A stretch of DNA of 64,000 nt from Pseudomonas schmalbachii (GCF_017589465.1 NZ_JAELYA010000013.1:1-64000), one strand, 5' to 3'. Counted from the stretch's first letter, positions 1 to 8,832 are shown. The notes: generated by a model not told the origin, from the sequence alone. Translations and numbers: made by a program.

Positions 1-138
1 ATCGGCGCTTGTCGTGAGCGCGTGGGTGGGGGAAGTCTCCTACCGTCTGGCTTGCAGAAGCGGGTCTTGTCCCTCCACCCCCGACAGGTTCCTACCCTAC
101 CGCCATACAAGCGGGCCATGCCCGCGATCAGCCTTTCT

Positions 139-831
139 CTAGCGCCCCTGCATCGCATCCACCCGCAGCCAGCGTTCCAGCAGGCGGAACAGGCGGGTGA
201 GCACCAGGGTGATGAGCAGGTACAGGACCCCGGCCAGGCAGAAGAACAGCATGGACTCGTAGGTGCGGGCGATGATGGTGCGGGTCATGCCCATGATGTC
301 GAACAGCGTCACGGTGTAGACCACCGCGCTGGCCTTGAGCATGAGGATCACCTCGTTGCTGTAGGCCGGCAGGCCGATGCGCGCGGCGCGTGGCAGGATG
401 ATGTGGAACAGCGCCTGCTTGCGCGACATGCCCAGCGCCCGCGCCGCCTCGACCTCGCCGACCGGCACCGCGCCGATGGCGCCGCGGAGGATCTCGGCGA
501 TATAGGCGGCGGTGTGCATGGTCATGGTCAGCAGCGCGCACCAGTACGGATCGCGCAGGTACGGCCAGAACATGCCCTGGCGCACCGCTTCGAACTGCGC
601 CAGTCCGTAGTAGACGATGAACAGTTGCAGCAGCAGCGGGGTGCCACGGAAGAAGAAGATGTAGGCGTACGGCACCGCGCGGATGTACCAGTGCCGGGAG
701 GCGCGGGCGATGCCCAGCGGCAGCGCCAGGGCGAGGCCGGCGACCACGGCGATGGCCAGCAGCTCCAGGGTCAGGCCGACACCCTGGAGCATCTTCGGCA
801 GCCATTTGATGATCAGCTCCAGATCGTTCAT
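139..831 (-). CDS. Polar amino acid ABC transporter permease (HisM/HisQ type)
   Basis: Inner-membrane permease of a polar amino acid importer, 230 aa, the last gene of a four-gene minus-strand operon. The protein has about five hydrophobic segments and the permease coupling loop (EVEAARALGMSRKQALFHII, near residues 150-170) that contacts the ATPase. Its ATG overlaps the stop of the upstream permease by 4 bp (ATGA), so the two are translationally coupled and probably form a heterodimer. The family assignment is firm. The substrate (basic or other polar amino acid) cannot be read from the sequence. Confidence 0.9.
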   Translation of the reverse strand: MNDLELIIKWLPKMLQGVGLTLELLAIAVVAGLALALPLGIARASRHWYIRAVPYAYIFFFRGTPLLLQLFIVYYGLAQFEAVRQGMFWPYLRDPYWCALLTMTMHTAAYIAEILRGAIGAVPVGEVEAARALGMSRKQALFHIILPRAARIGLPAYSNEVILMLKASAVVYTVTLFDIMGMTRTIIARTYESMLFFCLAGVLYLLITLVLTRLFRLLERWLRVDAMQGR

Positions 832-1523
832 AGCTCGGTCCTCACGAAGCCGCGGCCGGCGCGGCGCTCAAGGAAGTGCAGGGCCGCCATGATGAAGACC
901 GTCAGGCCGAGGTAGATCAGGGCTGCAGTCATGTAGAAGGTGAAGGGTTCCTTGGTCGCGTTGGAGGCGACCTGGGCCTTGCGCATGATCTCCTCGAGGG
1001 TGATCAGCGAGACCAGCGCGGTGTCCTTCAGCAGGATCAGGTACAGGTTGCCCAGCCCCGGCAGCGCCACGCGCCACACCTGCGGCAGGACGATACGCCA
1101 GAAGATCCGCGGCGCGGAAAGCCCGAGTGCCTGGCCGGCTTCGCGATGCCCCTTGGGGATCGCCAGCAGCGCGCCGCGGAACACTTCGGTGGCATAGGCG
1201 CCGAAGCACAGGCCGAGCGCGGTGGTGCCGGCGGCGAAGGGCGACAGGGCCAGTTCCGGCTTGCCGAACAGATCGCCGAGGGCGTTCAGGCTGGTCACCG
1301 TGCCGAAGTAGATCATCAGTACCCAGAGGGTTTCCGGCACGCCACGCACGATGGTGGTGTAGGCGCCACCGAGGAATTGCAGGAAACCGCTCTTGGAAGT
1401 CTTGGCGACGGCGCCGAGCAGGCCGAGCAGCAGTCCCATGCAGACTGCGGCCAGCGAGAGCTTCAGCGTCATCCAGGTGCCGGCGATCAACTGATCGCCA
1501 AAGCCGTGCAGGTCGAAAATCAT
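828..1523 (-). CDS. Polar amino acid ABC transporter permease (HisQ/HisM type)
   Basis: Second inner-membrane permease of the importer, 231 aa. It shows the same fold as its neighbour, with several hydrophobic helices and the EAA-type loop GHREAGQALGLSAPRIFWRI that docks on the ATP-binding subunit. It lies 58 bp downstream of the periplasmic binding protein gene and overlaps the next permease by 4 bp. Paired permeases are usual for HAAT-family transporters such as HisJQMP. Specificity is not determined. Confidence 0.9.
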   Translation of the reverse strand: MIFDLHGFGDQLIAGTWMTLKLSLAAVCMGLLLGLLGAVAKTSKSGFLQFLGGAYTTIVRGVPETLWVLMIYFGTVTSLNALGDLFGKPELALSPFAAGTTALGLCFGAYATEVFRGALLAIPKGHREAGQALGLSAPRIFWRIVLPQVWRVALPGLGNLYLILLKDTALVSLITLEEIMRKAQVASNATKEPFTFYMTAALIYLGLTVFIMAALHFLERRAGRGFVRTEL

Positions 1524-1581
1524 GGAGTGTCACGCCTGAAGGCACGCGCCGGCCTTGTGGGCCGGCGCTGCGGGGTCGGCA

Positions 1582-2334
1582 TCAATAGATGCTGAAGGGG
1601 AAGTACTTGTCGTTGATCTTCTTGTAGGTGCCGTCGTCGACGATTTCCTGCAGCGCGGCGTTAAGCTTGTCACGCAGCGGGTCGCCCTTGCGCACGGCGA
1701 TACCGATCTTGTCGTTGTCGAACACCGGCTCGCCCTTGAACTCGAAGTCCTTGCCGGCGTTGCTCTTCAGCCAGTCGTACTGCACGAACTTGTCGGCCAG
1801 CACGCCGTCCAGGCGGCCCGAGGACAGGTCCAGGTAGGCGTTCTCCTGGGTGTCGTAGAGCTTGATGGTGACCACGTCGGCCAGGTTGTCTTCCAGCCAG
1901 GTGCCGGCGATGGTGGCACGCTGCGCGCCGATCACCTTGCCTTTCAGGTAGCCCTGGTCGGTCTTGAAGTCCACCGACTTGGGCGCCACGAACTGCAGCT
2001 TGTTGGTGTAGTAGGGGTTGGTGAAGTCGACCGCGCGCTTGCGCTCGTCGGTGATCGACATGGAAGCGACGATGAAGTCGAACTTCTTGGCGTTCAGGGC
2101 CGGGATGATGCCGTCCCAGTCCGAGGTGACCACGTCGCACTCGGTCTTCATCTTGGCGCACAGCGCCTTGGCGATATCGAGGTCGAAGCCGACCACCTGG
2201 CCGCTGGCATCGATGCCGTTGAAGGGGGGGTATGCGCCTTCGGTGCCGATGCGCAGCTTGTCGGCGGCAACGGCGTGGGCGCCGAAGGCCAGGGTAGCTG
2301 CTGCGGCCAGAAGAAGCTTCTTATAGTTTTTCAT
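1582..2334 (-). CDS. Periplasmic amino acid-binding protein of the ABC importer
   Basis: Periplasmic substrate-binding protein, 250 aa, with a signal peptide (MKNYKKLLLAAAATLAFGA, probable cleavage after AVA). It carries the solute-binding family 3 signatures: RIGTEGAYPPFNGID at the mature N-terminus, GFDLDIAKALCAKM, and the SMSITDERKRAVDFT segment that contributes ligand-binding Arg/Asp residues. These residues are typical of lysine/arginine/ornithine or histidine binders, so a basic amino acid ligand is plausible but inferred. It sits between the ATPase and the permeases in one operon, 14 bp after the ATPase gene. Confidence 0.9.
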   Translation of the reverse strand: MKNYKKLLLAAAATLAFGAHAVAADKLRIGTEGAYPPFNGIDASGQVVGFDLDIAKALCAKMKTECDVVTSDWDGIIPALNAKKFDFIVASMSITDERKRAVDFTNPYYTNKLQFVAPKSVDFKTDQGYLKGKVIGAQRATIAGTWLEDNLADVVTIKLYDTQENAYLDLSSGRLDGVLADKFVQYDWLKSNAGKDFEFKGEPVFDNDKIGIAVRKGDPLRDKLNAALQEIVDDGTYKKINDKYFPFSIY

Positions 2335-2348
2335 GCGATGTTGCTCCG

Positions 2349-3122
2349 TTAGCGGTGGCTAGACATGAATTGTTTACAGCGTGCCGACGTCGGGTTGTCA
2401 AATACCTGCTGCGGCGGGCCCTTCTCCTCTACCAGGCCCTGGTGAAGGAAGACCACTTCGCTGGAAACCTGGCGGGCAAAGTTCATTTCATGGGTGACCA
2501 GCAGCATGGTCCGGCCTTCCTCGGCCAGCGCGCGGATCACATTAAGCACTTCCTGGACCATTTCCGGGTCGAGCGCCGAAGTCGGCTCGTCGAACAGGAT
2601 CACCTTCGGCTGCATCGCCAGGGTGCGGGCGATGGCCGCGCGCTGCTGCTGGCCGCCGGAGAGCTGCGCGGGGAAGCTGTGGCGCTTGTCGGAGATGCCG
2701 ACCTTGGCCAGCAGGGCCTCGGCGATCTCGATGGCTTCGGCCTTGCTCTTGCCCAGCACGCGGCGCGGCGCCTCGATGATGTTGTCGAGGATGCTCATGT
2801 GCGGCCACAGGTTGAAGTTCTGGAAGACGAAGCCGAGCTCGCTGCGCAGGCGGTTGATCTGCCTGTTGTCGGCGGCGACCAGGTCGCCGTTCTTGCTCTT
2901 CTTCAGCTTGAGCTCTTCGCCGGCGACGAGGATCTGGCCCTCGTGCGGGTTTTCCAGCAGGTTGATGCAGCGCAGGAAGGTGGATTTTCCGGAACCGGAG
3001 GAGCCGAGGATGGAGATCACATCGCCGTCGCGGGCGGTAAGGGAAATGCCCTTGAGCACTTCGAGGTCACCGTAACGCTTGTGCAGGTTACGGATTTCCA
3101 GGGCGGGTACAGCCTCAGCCAT
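2349..3122 (-). CDS. Amino acid ABC transporter ATP-binding protein (HisP/GlnQ type)
   Basis: Cytoplasmic ATPase that powers the importer, 257 aa from the chosen start. Visible motifs are Walker A GSSGSGKST (residues 40-48), the ABC signature LSGGQQQRAAIA, Walker B VILFDEPTSALDP and the switch histidine in THEMNFA. The ATG at 3122 is preferred because a strong GAGGAG lies 6 nt upstream. The reading frame stays open to an earlier ATG at 3173, but without such a site. It is the first gene of the operon ATPase - binding protein - permease - permease. Confidence 0.92.
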   Translation of the reverse strand: MAEAVPALEIRNLHKRYGDLEVLKGISLTARDGDVISILGSSGSGKSTFLRCINLLENPHEGQILVAGEELKLKKSKNGDLVAADNRQINRLRSELGFVFQNFNLWPHMSILDNIIEAPRRVLGKSKAEAIEIAEALLAKVGISDKRHSFPAQLSGGQQQRAAIARTLAMQPKVILFDEPTSALDPEMVQEVLNVIRALAEEGRTMLLVTHEMNFARQVSSEVVFLHQGLVEEKGPPQQVFDNPTSARCKQFMSSHR

Positions 3123-3437
3123 GCGGGGCTCCTCTGTTTTGTTCTTGGATGTTTCTGATACTTGCTGCTGCAAGATTGGGGCCTTCCTGGCGACGCGAAG
3201 CTAACACGCGACCTGGGGTGCGCCAAGCATCCGCAAGCCGCGCGCGGTCGGGATAGTGGCATGTTGTCGCATTGCTGCAGGGCCTTGTCGCCTGGGGTGA
3301 ACAAGAAGCTGACAGCAACGTCTTGCCGACGACTCAGAACTTGCCGTGCAGTGATTCAGAATAGCTTCTGTGGGAATTGGTGTTGGCGGTGGGGCGTCAT
3401 GCCTCCTCTCCCCTTGCGGGAGAGGAGGCGGAAACAC
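3123..3437. other. Intergenic region upstream of the ABC operon
   Basis: 315 bp without a convincing gene. It should hold the promoter of the ABC operon (reading left). A long inverted repeat near 3402-3428 lies just beyond the stop of the sulfatase gene. I see no other clear site. Confidence 0.5.
3402..3428. terminator. 11-bp inverted repeat downstream of the sulfatase gene
   Basis: Perfect arms CCTCCTCTCCC and GGGAGAGGAGG with a 5-nt loop, about 10 bp past the sulfatase stop codon. The core resembles the CCTCTCCC...GGGAGAGG palindromes scattered in Pseudomonas intergenic DNA (another copy lies near 48.5 kb). It could end sulfatase transcription, but there is no clear T-run, so it may simply be a repeat element. 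Confidence 0.45.
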
Positions 3438-5774
3438 TCATTGCATCAACTGCCGCACTTCCGGAGCCGTATCGCTGGGCAACTCGGTACCGGTGGAGTC
3501 CCTTTCCAGCTTGTCGAGCTGGTTGGCCATCAGCACCGGATGGCCGCCAATGCGCGGTCCGGCCGGTGCTGTGCTGTCGGCAACCTTGCCGGCGTCCGGA
3601 CCACGTGCATCGATTGCCGATTTGCGCGGCTGGGTGGTGACGTGGAAGTCGGTGATCTCGATGACGCCGCGGCCCTCCACCAGCAGGTGGAAGGAGAACG
3701 CCTTGCGCGCCTTCTCGTTATCGAAGCCGAAGCTGACTTCCAGCGGCTCGCCGCGCTTGACCAGCGGGAACTCCGGCAGTTGCAGGTTGACCGGCTTCTC
3801 GAACTCCTTGGTTTTCAGCTGCACCTTGGCGCCCTGCGCATCCATGCGGATCGCGCGGATCTTCAGGCTCACCGTGGTGTGGCTGTCCGGCGGGAATTCC
3901 AGGTACTGCGCGCCGATCAGGTTATCCGTGTAGTCGTTGGTCGCGTTCGGCTTCAGGCGGATGCGCTCGCGGGTGGCGAACTGGTATTCGCGCTCCATCG
4001 GGTTGGCGATCACCGAATGGTCGAGCACCGCGGCGCGGGCGGAGATCAGCCGCGCGTTGCGTCCGCTGAAACGGTCGATGAAGCGCGCGCTGTCGGCGAT
4101 GAAGCCTTCGCTGCGGTAGCTGCGGCACACCTGGAGGAAATCGCACTCGGTAAAGGTGCCCTTGCCGTCGTGATAGCGCAGCAGGCCGTTGGTGAACGAC
4201 ATCATCTCGCGGCCGCTGTCGTAGACGCGGAACAGCGAGCGGCCGGACAGGTCCTGCGGCACCTGGAAACCGAAGTAGTCGAGTACCGAGGTGGCCAGGT
4301 CGACATGGCCGTAGACGCCGCTCTTCACCGGTGGCAGGGCGGCCTGTTCCGGGGCGAGGACCAGGTTCAGGCCCCAGGAGGAGGCGAGGCGGACGCCGTC
4401 GATGCCGTGGGATTCGTCGGACGTCAGGATCACCAGGGTGTCCTTCAGCACGCCCTGTTTCTCCAGGCCGCGAAGGAACGCGTCGATCGCGTCATCCAGG
4501 TAGGCGACGGCCGCTTCGCGCGGAGTGGCGAACTTGGCCAGGTATTCCGGGGTGGCCGAGTAGGGCTGGTGGGTGCCCACGGTCAGCAGGGTGAGCATCC
4601 ACGGCTTCTTCGCCTGGCGCAGTTCGCCGACGTAGTCCAGCGCGCCCTCGAAGAACGACTTGTCGTCCATGCCCCAGGCGAATTCCAGGTACGGCGTGTT
4701 CTTGAACCAGTCGCGGCCGAGGGTCTTGTCGAAGCCCATCGCCGGCATGACCTTGTCCTTGGCCATGAAGCGCAGCCCGGCGCCCTGCAGGAAGTGGGTG
4801 CTGAAGCCGTGCTGGTGCAGCTGCGCCGGCAGGCATTCCGCCGCGCGGGAGGGATTGCCGAGCAGTTCCAGGCCCTTGGGCGTGCCGTTGTCGAGCTTGC
4901 TGTAGTCGCCGCAGAGCAGGGCGTACATGCCACGGATGGTCTGGTGGCTGTGCACCACGTAGTCCGGCGTGGTCATGGCGCGCTGCGCCCAGGCGCTGAG
5001 CTTGGGCATCAGCGATTCGTTGTAGCTGCTGCTGAGCGCCGCCCGGTTGGTCGCCACATAGGCGCCGGGGATGCCTTCCATCGCCACGATCAGCACGTTG
5101 CGCGCCTGGCCGTTGCCGGCCAGCAGCGGGGTTCCGTTGAGGTCGAGGCGGGTCAGGCCGCTGGCGTCCACCGGGATTTCCGGCTTGTCGCGATCCTGCC
5201 AGTTCTCGATGGCCAGTTCGGTGCGGGTGAACGAGCCGGCGAGCAGCTTGTGCGGCAGGTTGAACTGCTTCCATTCCCAGGCGTCGCTGGGCACGTAGTA
5301 CTGCATGCCGAAGTGGCCGAGCAGCAGCGACACCGGCACGGCGTAGGCGTAGCGCGGCAGCGGTTGCTCATTGCGCCGCCAGAACACGGCGCAGAACAGC
5401 AGGGCGCCGCCCAGCGCGGCCGCCAGCCACGGGTGAGCCAGGCCGCCGCCCGCGCCCGCCGTCGAGTTGCCGATGAACTGCGGGTCCAGCAGGTACTTCA
5501 CATCGGATACGTCCGGCATGCGCCCGACGGCGCTGACCAGCTCCACCGAGCCAATGCTGATCATGCCCCACAGCAGCATCACCGGCAGGGCGACGATCAA
5601 CCGGCGGTTGTGCAGCAGCAACACCAGCAGGCTGCCGATGAACAGGTCCGACAGGTAGCCGAGTGGCGTGCCCCAGCCCAGCAGGTGACGGCTGACCAGC
5701 GGAACCAGCAGGAACAGGGCGGCGAGGGTGGCGAGATTGCCGCGGGTTTGCCACCAGCGAATAAGTGAGCGCAC
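3438..5774 (-). CDS. Membrane-anchored sulfatase / LTA-synthase-like phosphoglycerol transferase
   Basis: 778 aa from a GTG start at 5774, preferred because GGAG sits 5 nt upstream. An in-frame ATG at 5852 would add 26 residues. About five N-terminal membrane segments are followed by a periplasmic alkaline-phosphatase-superfamily domain of the LtaS/MdoB type. Metal-site motifs are visible: NVLIVAMEG, the catalytic-threonine region HSHQTIRGMYALLCG, VGTHQPYS and LTSDESHGID. Family members move phosphoglycerol or phosphoethanolamine groups onto envelope glycans or lipids; the acceptor here is unknown. It is a single-gene unit. Confidence 0.85.
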   Translation of the reverse strand: MRSLIRWWQTRGNLATLAALFLLVPLVSRHLLGWGTPLGYLSDLFIGSLLVLLLHNRRLIVALPVMLLWGMISIGSVELVSAVGRMPDVSDVKYLLDPQFIGNSTAGAGGGLAHPWLAAALGGALLFCAVFWRRNEQPLPRYAYAVPVSLLLGHFGMQYYVPSDAWEWKQFNLPHKLLAGSFTRTELAIENWQDRDKPEIPVDASGLTRLDLNGTPLLAGNGQARNVLIVAMEGIPGAYVATNRAALSSSYNESLMPKLSAWAQRAMTTPDYVVHSHQTIRGMYALLCGDYSKLDNGTPKGLELLGNPSRAAECLPAQLHQHGFSTHFLQGAGLRFMAKDKVMPAMGFDKTLGRDWFKNTPYLEFAWGMDDKSFFEGALDYVGELRQAKKPWMLTLLTVGTHQPYSATPEYLAKFATPREAAVAYLDDAIDAFLRGLEKQGVLKDTLVILTSDESHGIDGVRLASSWGLNLVLAPEQAALPPVKSGVYGHVDLATSVLDYFGFQVPQDLSGRSLFRVYDSGREMMSFTNGLLRYHDGKGTFTECDFLQVCRSYRSEGFIADSARFIDRFSGRNARLISARAAVLDHSVIANPMEREYQFATRERIRLKPNATNDYTDNLIGAQYLEFPPDSHTTVSLKIRAIRMDAQGAKVQLKTKEFEKPVNLQLPEFPLVKRGEPLEVSFGFDNEKARKAFSFHLLVEGRGVIEITDFHVTTQPRKSAIDARGPDAGKVADSTAPAGPRIGGHPVLMANQLDKLERDSTGTELPSDTAPEVRQLMQ

Positions 5775-6026
5775 AGGTGCTCCACAAGGAAACGAAACAT
5801 TGAGGGCCGGACGGTATTTTCCCTTTTGACGAAAAATCGTCCGGAATTTCATGATTCTGAAATATCGCCGTGCTACATGCTAGTAGACAGTGTTGCCGAC
5901 GATTCATTCGAACCGCTTCGTCCGTCAGGATGTTTCGGCTGTTTGCGGCGGAATGCTGCGCGGCCCTGTGGGCGGCAGGAAGGCCGGGGCCTTGGGCAAG
6001 GCCCCGGAAAGTGGCGCGGTCAGGCG

Positions 6027-6655
6027 TTACCAGTCCACCGAATAGCTCAGCGCCAGGCGGCGTCCTTCGGCATGGGGGAACGGCGCGGCGGCGTTGGCCT
6101 GGACGAACAGCGTCTTGTAGGTGCGGTCGGTCAGGTTGTACAGGCCGGCCTCCAGCTTGCCGACCGGCAGCGCCACGGCGCCGAGCAGGTCGACGGTGGT
6201 GTAACCCTCGATCTTGCGCCCGTTGCTGTCCTTGAACGCATCGTCGTAGCTCTCCAGGCGCATGGCCTGCAGGCGCAGGTTGTAGTCGTCCCGCTCGAAG
6301 CCGACGAATGCTCGGCTGCGCTGGTCGAAGCCGGCGGCGCGGGTCGCAGGGTGATGCTGCGCTCGCCGCTGAAGCGCCATTCCAGCCCGCTGCCCTGCAG
6401 CAGCCGCTCCAGGGCCTGCTCGGCGCTGTAGTCGCCGTGCAGCGCGGGCGCGGTCTTGCCGGCCAGAAGGCTGGCGTCGGCGCCGATCGACAGGCCGGTC
6501 CGCGCCGTCAGGTCGGTCAGGGCACGATCCAGCGGCTGGCTGGACTGCTCGAAGTGATAGGTCCTCTCCGCCGCCACGGACAGTACCGGCATGGCGCAGC
6601 CGAGGGCCAGCGCCAGCGCGCTGATGCGGAAAAGGGACAGGGTCGGTGCGGTCAT
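6027..6655 (-). pseudogene. TonB-dependent siderophore receptor, internally deleted remnant
   Basis: From an ATG at 6655 with a GGGGGGAA ribosome site, the frame encodes a signal peptide and the start of an STN signalling domain (AERTYHFEQSSQPLDRALTD, then ADASLLAGKTAPALHGDYS) down to about 6345. In a different frame, the DNA from about 6340 to 6027 encodes the last strands of a TonB-dependent barrel (YNLRLQAMRLESYDD, GLYNLTDRTYKTLFVQANAA) ending in the aromatic residue typical of outer-membrane proteins (YSVDW). The plug and most of the barrel are missing: about 210 codons remain of the ~800 usual for transducer receptors. This is an internal deletion plus frameshift, so the receptor is dead. 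Confidence 0.8.
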
Positions 6656-6989
6656 TGGTGTTCCCCCCCAAGGGAGTTCGAGTGTTTGCTTCCAATGACC
6701 GGGCTCAGAAAAAATCGGGCAGTGCCCTCGGCAAAATTCTTCTGCCCGCTGTTGCAGGAGCAACCGTCTTGCATCCTGCATAAGGGCCAGAACCCGCGTA
6801 GGTTGGTGCTGAACGCAGTGAAGCCCAACGATGGCGATGTTGGGCTTCGCGTTGCTCAGCGCCAACCTACGGTGGGCGATGCAGCCCGGAGTGAGCTCTG
6901 CTCGCGAAGCCCTGTCGTATTCACCAGCTAGCTGGTTCCTACAGTTCGTAGGGTGGAAAACGGCGAAGCCTTTTCCACCAATCGCCACC
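6656..6989. other. Repeat-filled gap between receptor and FecR remnants
   Basis: 334 bp with no gene. It holds a GTAGGTTGG...CCAACCTAC palindromic repeat (6798-6870), a half copy of the GAGCTCTGCTCGCGAAGC repeat (about 6892-6911), and a copy of the GTAGGGTGGAAAA...TTTTCCACC repeat (about 6949-6979) that also appears between hisA and hisF. The end of the FecR remnant abuts the last repeat. Confidence 0.6.
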
Positions 6990-7083
6990 TCAGTGCGGCA
7001 CTACCCGCAGCAGATAGTCACTGTGGCGTTCGATGCGAATCGGCAGGCTCGCTTCCAGCAGGCGTAGGGCGGCATCGCTGTCT
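6990..7083 (-). pseudogene. C-terminal fragment of a FecR-type anti-sigma factor
   Basis: The minus-strand frame ending in TGA at 6990-6992 encodes about 30 residues including LLEASLPIRIERHSDYLLR and ending VVPH. This matches the usual end of FecR/FpvR-like transmembrane sensors (ALxxLxxxLPVxVxxxxxYxxxV). It follows the truncated sigma-factor fragment directly but in another frame, so the sigma factor's region 4 and nearly all of fecR are gone. The call rests on a short motif and on context (sigma fragment before it, transducer-receptor fragment after it), so confidence is moderate. Confidence 0.5.
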
Positions 7084-7324
7084 CTTCCTCGACGCGCCGC
7101 CGGTGGTACTGATTGATCAGCAAGCGGTTGGCCGCCACCAGCAGATAGGTGCGCGGCTCCTGCAGCGACTCCAGTTCATTGCGCCCGATCAGCTTGGCAA
7201 AAGTGTCCTGCGCCGCATCGGCCGCATTCTCCGGACAGCCGAGCCTCTTCCGCAGCCAGCCGAACAGCCAGCCATGATGGCTGCGGTAGAGCGCGGCAAG
7301 TGGAGAGGCGGAGGGAAGGGGCAC
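7084..7324 (-). pseudogene. FecI-type ECF sigma factor, N-terminal fragment
   Basis: About 80 residues from ATG 7324 match region 2 of iron-starvation ECF sigma factors: LYRSHHGWLFGWLRKRLG, NAADAAQDTFAKLI and EPRTYLLVAANRLLINQYHRR. Intact relatives run to about 165-175 aa with a region 4 DNA-binding helix-turn-helix, which is absent here. After the EEET residues the frame runs into fecR-derived DNA and stops at 7001. Together with the FecR and receptor remnants this was a FecI-FecR-FecA-type cell-surface signalling cluster. A short TTTGAGAATGCAT segment upstream (near 7371-7383) could be a decayed Fur site. Confidence 0.75.
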
Positions 7325-7416
7325 GCTGCGAGTCTCGGTCGGTCACTGCGGGCGAAATAATAAAGACTCGCATTTGAGAATGCATGCACTTCGTGCTGGC
7401 ACGACGCAGGCAAGAT

Positions 7417-8568
7417 TCAGGGGGAGGGCGTGGCGCTTTCCGTCCAGTTGATCTGGTACCGGGTGGAACGGCCGCCGCCGGGCAGGCGCCGCAGGCAGCC
7501 CTTTTCCAGCAGGTCGCTCAGATGACGCGTGGCGGTGGCCTTGGAAACCTTGGCGACGGCCTGGTACTGGCTGGCGCTGATGCCATCTTCGAAGCCGCGC
7601 TCGCCGCCGTCGAGCAGCCGATTGAGCACTCTGATCTGTTCCACGGAAAGCGCCTGCTCGCGATGCTGCTGCCAGAAGCGTGACTTGGCCAGCACACGGT
7701 CGATGCGCGCCAGTGCCTGCTGCAGGCTGCGCAGCAGGGTGCCCAGGAACCATTCGAGCCAGGCGCTGATATCCAGATCGCCCTTCTGGCTGCTTTCCAG
7801 GATGCGGTAGTAGCCGCTGCGGTCGTCGAGGATGCTGGCGGACATCGCGTAGAAGCGGATGGCCTGGTTCTCCGCCTGGGCCAGAGCCAGGTCGGTGATG
7901 GCGCGGGTCAGCCGACCGTTGCCGTCATCGAACGGGTGCAGGGTGACGAACCAGAAATGGGCGATGCCGGCACGCAGCAGGGGATCGAGACTGGCATCGC
8001 TGCGGCTGCTGGCGAACCAGTCGAGAAAGTCATTGAGCTGTCGCTCCAATCCGTCGCGGGGCGGCGCCTCGAAATGCACGGTGGGGCTGTCCAGGCGGCC
8101 GGAAACCACCTGCATCGGCTCCTCACCCCGTAGGGCGCCGACATGGATGCGCCGGGGCAGCAGTTCGTCCTGCTCGGGGAACAGCAAGGCGTGCCAGTGC
8201 AGCAGGCGCTGTTCGTCGAGTGGTCGTTCGAAATGCTGGGTGGCATCCAGCATCAGTTCCGCAAGCCCCTCGCTGCGTGGGCTGACGCGGCCGTCGGCGG
8301 ATTGCTCCAACCCCAAGCGACGGGCCAGCGAGGAACGCACCGAACCGACGTTGAGCTGCTCGCCCTCGATGGCCGAGGACGTGAGGATGTTCTGCAGCAG
8401 AACATCCAGTTCGCTCTGCGCGGCGAGCTCACTGCCTGTCGCACCGACCATGCCAAGCAAACGCCCCTGGGCCTGCGCACACTCGCGCAACAGCGGCGCC
8501 AGGCGCTCCGCCCGCCAGTGGAAACGGGGCCAATCGGGTTGCTGCCAGATCCAGCGAGGGTGGTCCAT
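7417..8568 (-). CDS. Fic family protein with N-terminal DUF4172-like and C-terminal winged-helix regions
   Basis: 383 aa. The Fic catalytic motif HPFDDGNGRLTR is complete, so AMP (or other nucleotide) transfer to a protein hydroxyl is expected. An internal inhibitory-helix motif (SSAIEGE, near residues 67-73) fits the class with the inhibitor N-terminal to the Fic core. The N-terminus (HPRWIWQQPDWPRFHW) is typical of the DUF4172 subgroup, and the C-terminal ~70 residues (QAVAKVSKATATRHLSDLLEKG) look like a winged helix-turn-helix. The protein may therefore bind DNA, perhaps its own upstream region, which has four repeated half-sites. Target unknown; no antitoxin gene is adjacent. Confidence 0.88.
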   Translation of the reverse strand: MDHPRWIWQQPDWPRFHWRAERLAPLLRECAQAQGRLLGMVGATGSELAAQSELDVLLQNILTSSAIEGEQLNVGSVRSSLARRLGLEQSADGRVSPRSEGLAELMLDATQHFERPLDEQRLLHWHALLFPEQDELLPRRIHVGALRGEEPMQVVSGRLDSPTVHFEAPPRDGLERQLNDFLDWFASSRSDASLDPLLRAGIAHFWFVTLHPFDDGNGRLTRAITDLALAQAENQAIRFYAMSASILDDRSGYYRILESSQKGDLDISAWLEWFLGTLLRSLQQALARIDRVLAKSRFWQQHREQALSVEQIRVLNRLLDGGERGFEDGISASQYQAVAKVSKATATRHLSDLLEKGCLRRLPGGGRSTRYQINWTESATPSP

Positions 8569-8586
8569 GTCGGTTCTGATCCAGTC

Positions 8587-8651
8587 GTGAGCCGGATAGA
8601 GGAGTTATTCGGCTCATTGAGTGAGCCGATTGTGGATTCTATTCGGCTCAC
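8587..8651. promoter_or_regulatory. Cluster of four TGAGCCGA half-sites upstream of the Fic gene
   Basis: The octamer TCGGCTCA / TGAGCCGA occurs at 8609-8616 and 8622-8629 as a perfect inverted repeat with a 5-nt spacer, again as TTCGGCTCA at 8642-8650, and as TGAGCCG at 8588-8594. All lie 20-82 bp upstream of the Fic start codon, where its promoter should be. This looks like a multi-site operator. The likely reader is the wHTH domain of the Fic protein itself, by inference only. Confidence 0.55.
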
Positions 8652-8764
8652 CGTCCAGATTGCGGCGCGGAACCGGACGGCTGCATGGGGGCCTGGAGGA
8701 AGACTGAACCGGAAAGCCCCCAAAAATGCCCCTAAACCAAAAAGGAAGGGAAAATCCAGGCAAC

Positions 8765-8788
8765 AAAAAACCCGCACTAGGCGGGTTT
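8765..8788 (-). terminator. Intrinsic terminator, probably the original tRNA-Phe terminator
   Basis: On the minus strand, AAACCCGC-CTAGT-GCGGGTTT runs straight into a six-T tract. It lies about 45 bp beyond the att copy at 8833-8866. It is therefore in the right place to have ended tRNA-Phe transcription before the element inserted. Confidence 0.65.
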
Positions 8789-8832
8789 CTTGGGGCTTTC
8801 GGGTGGTTTTGGCACCACCTGAAAACGAAAGG

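Noticed and set aside
1..138. A possible gene end at the left edge of the window
   Set aside because: No frame with recognisable protein sequence or ribosome site; too short to judge.
3162..5768. An 868-codon plus-strand open frame opposite the sulfatase gene
   Set aside because: High-GC shadow frame: the minus strand holds clear sulfatase motifs, while the plus-strand product is Val/Ala/Arg/His-rich with no domain.
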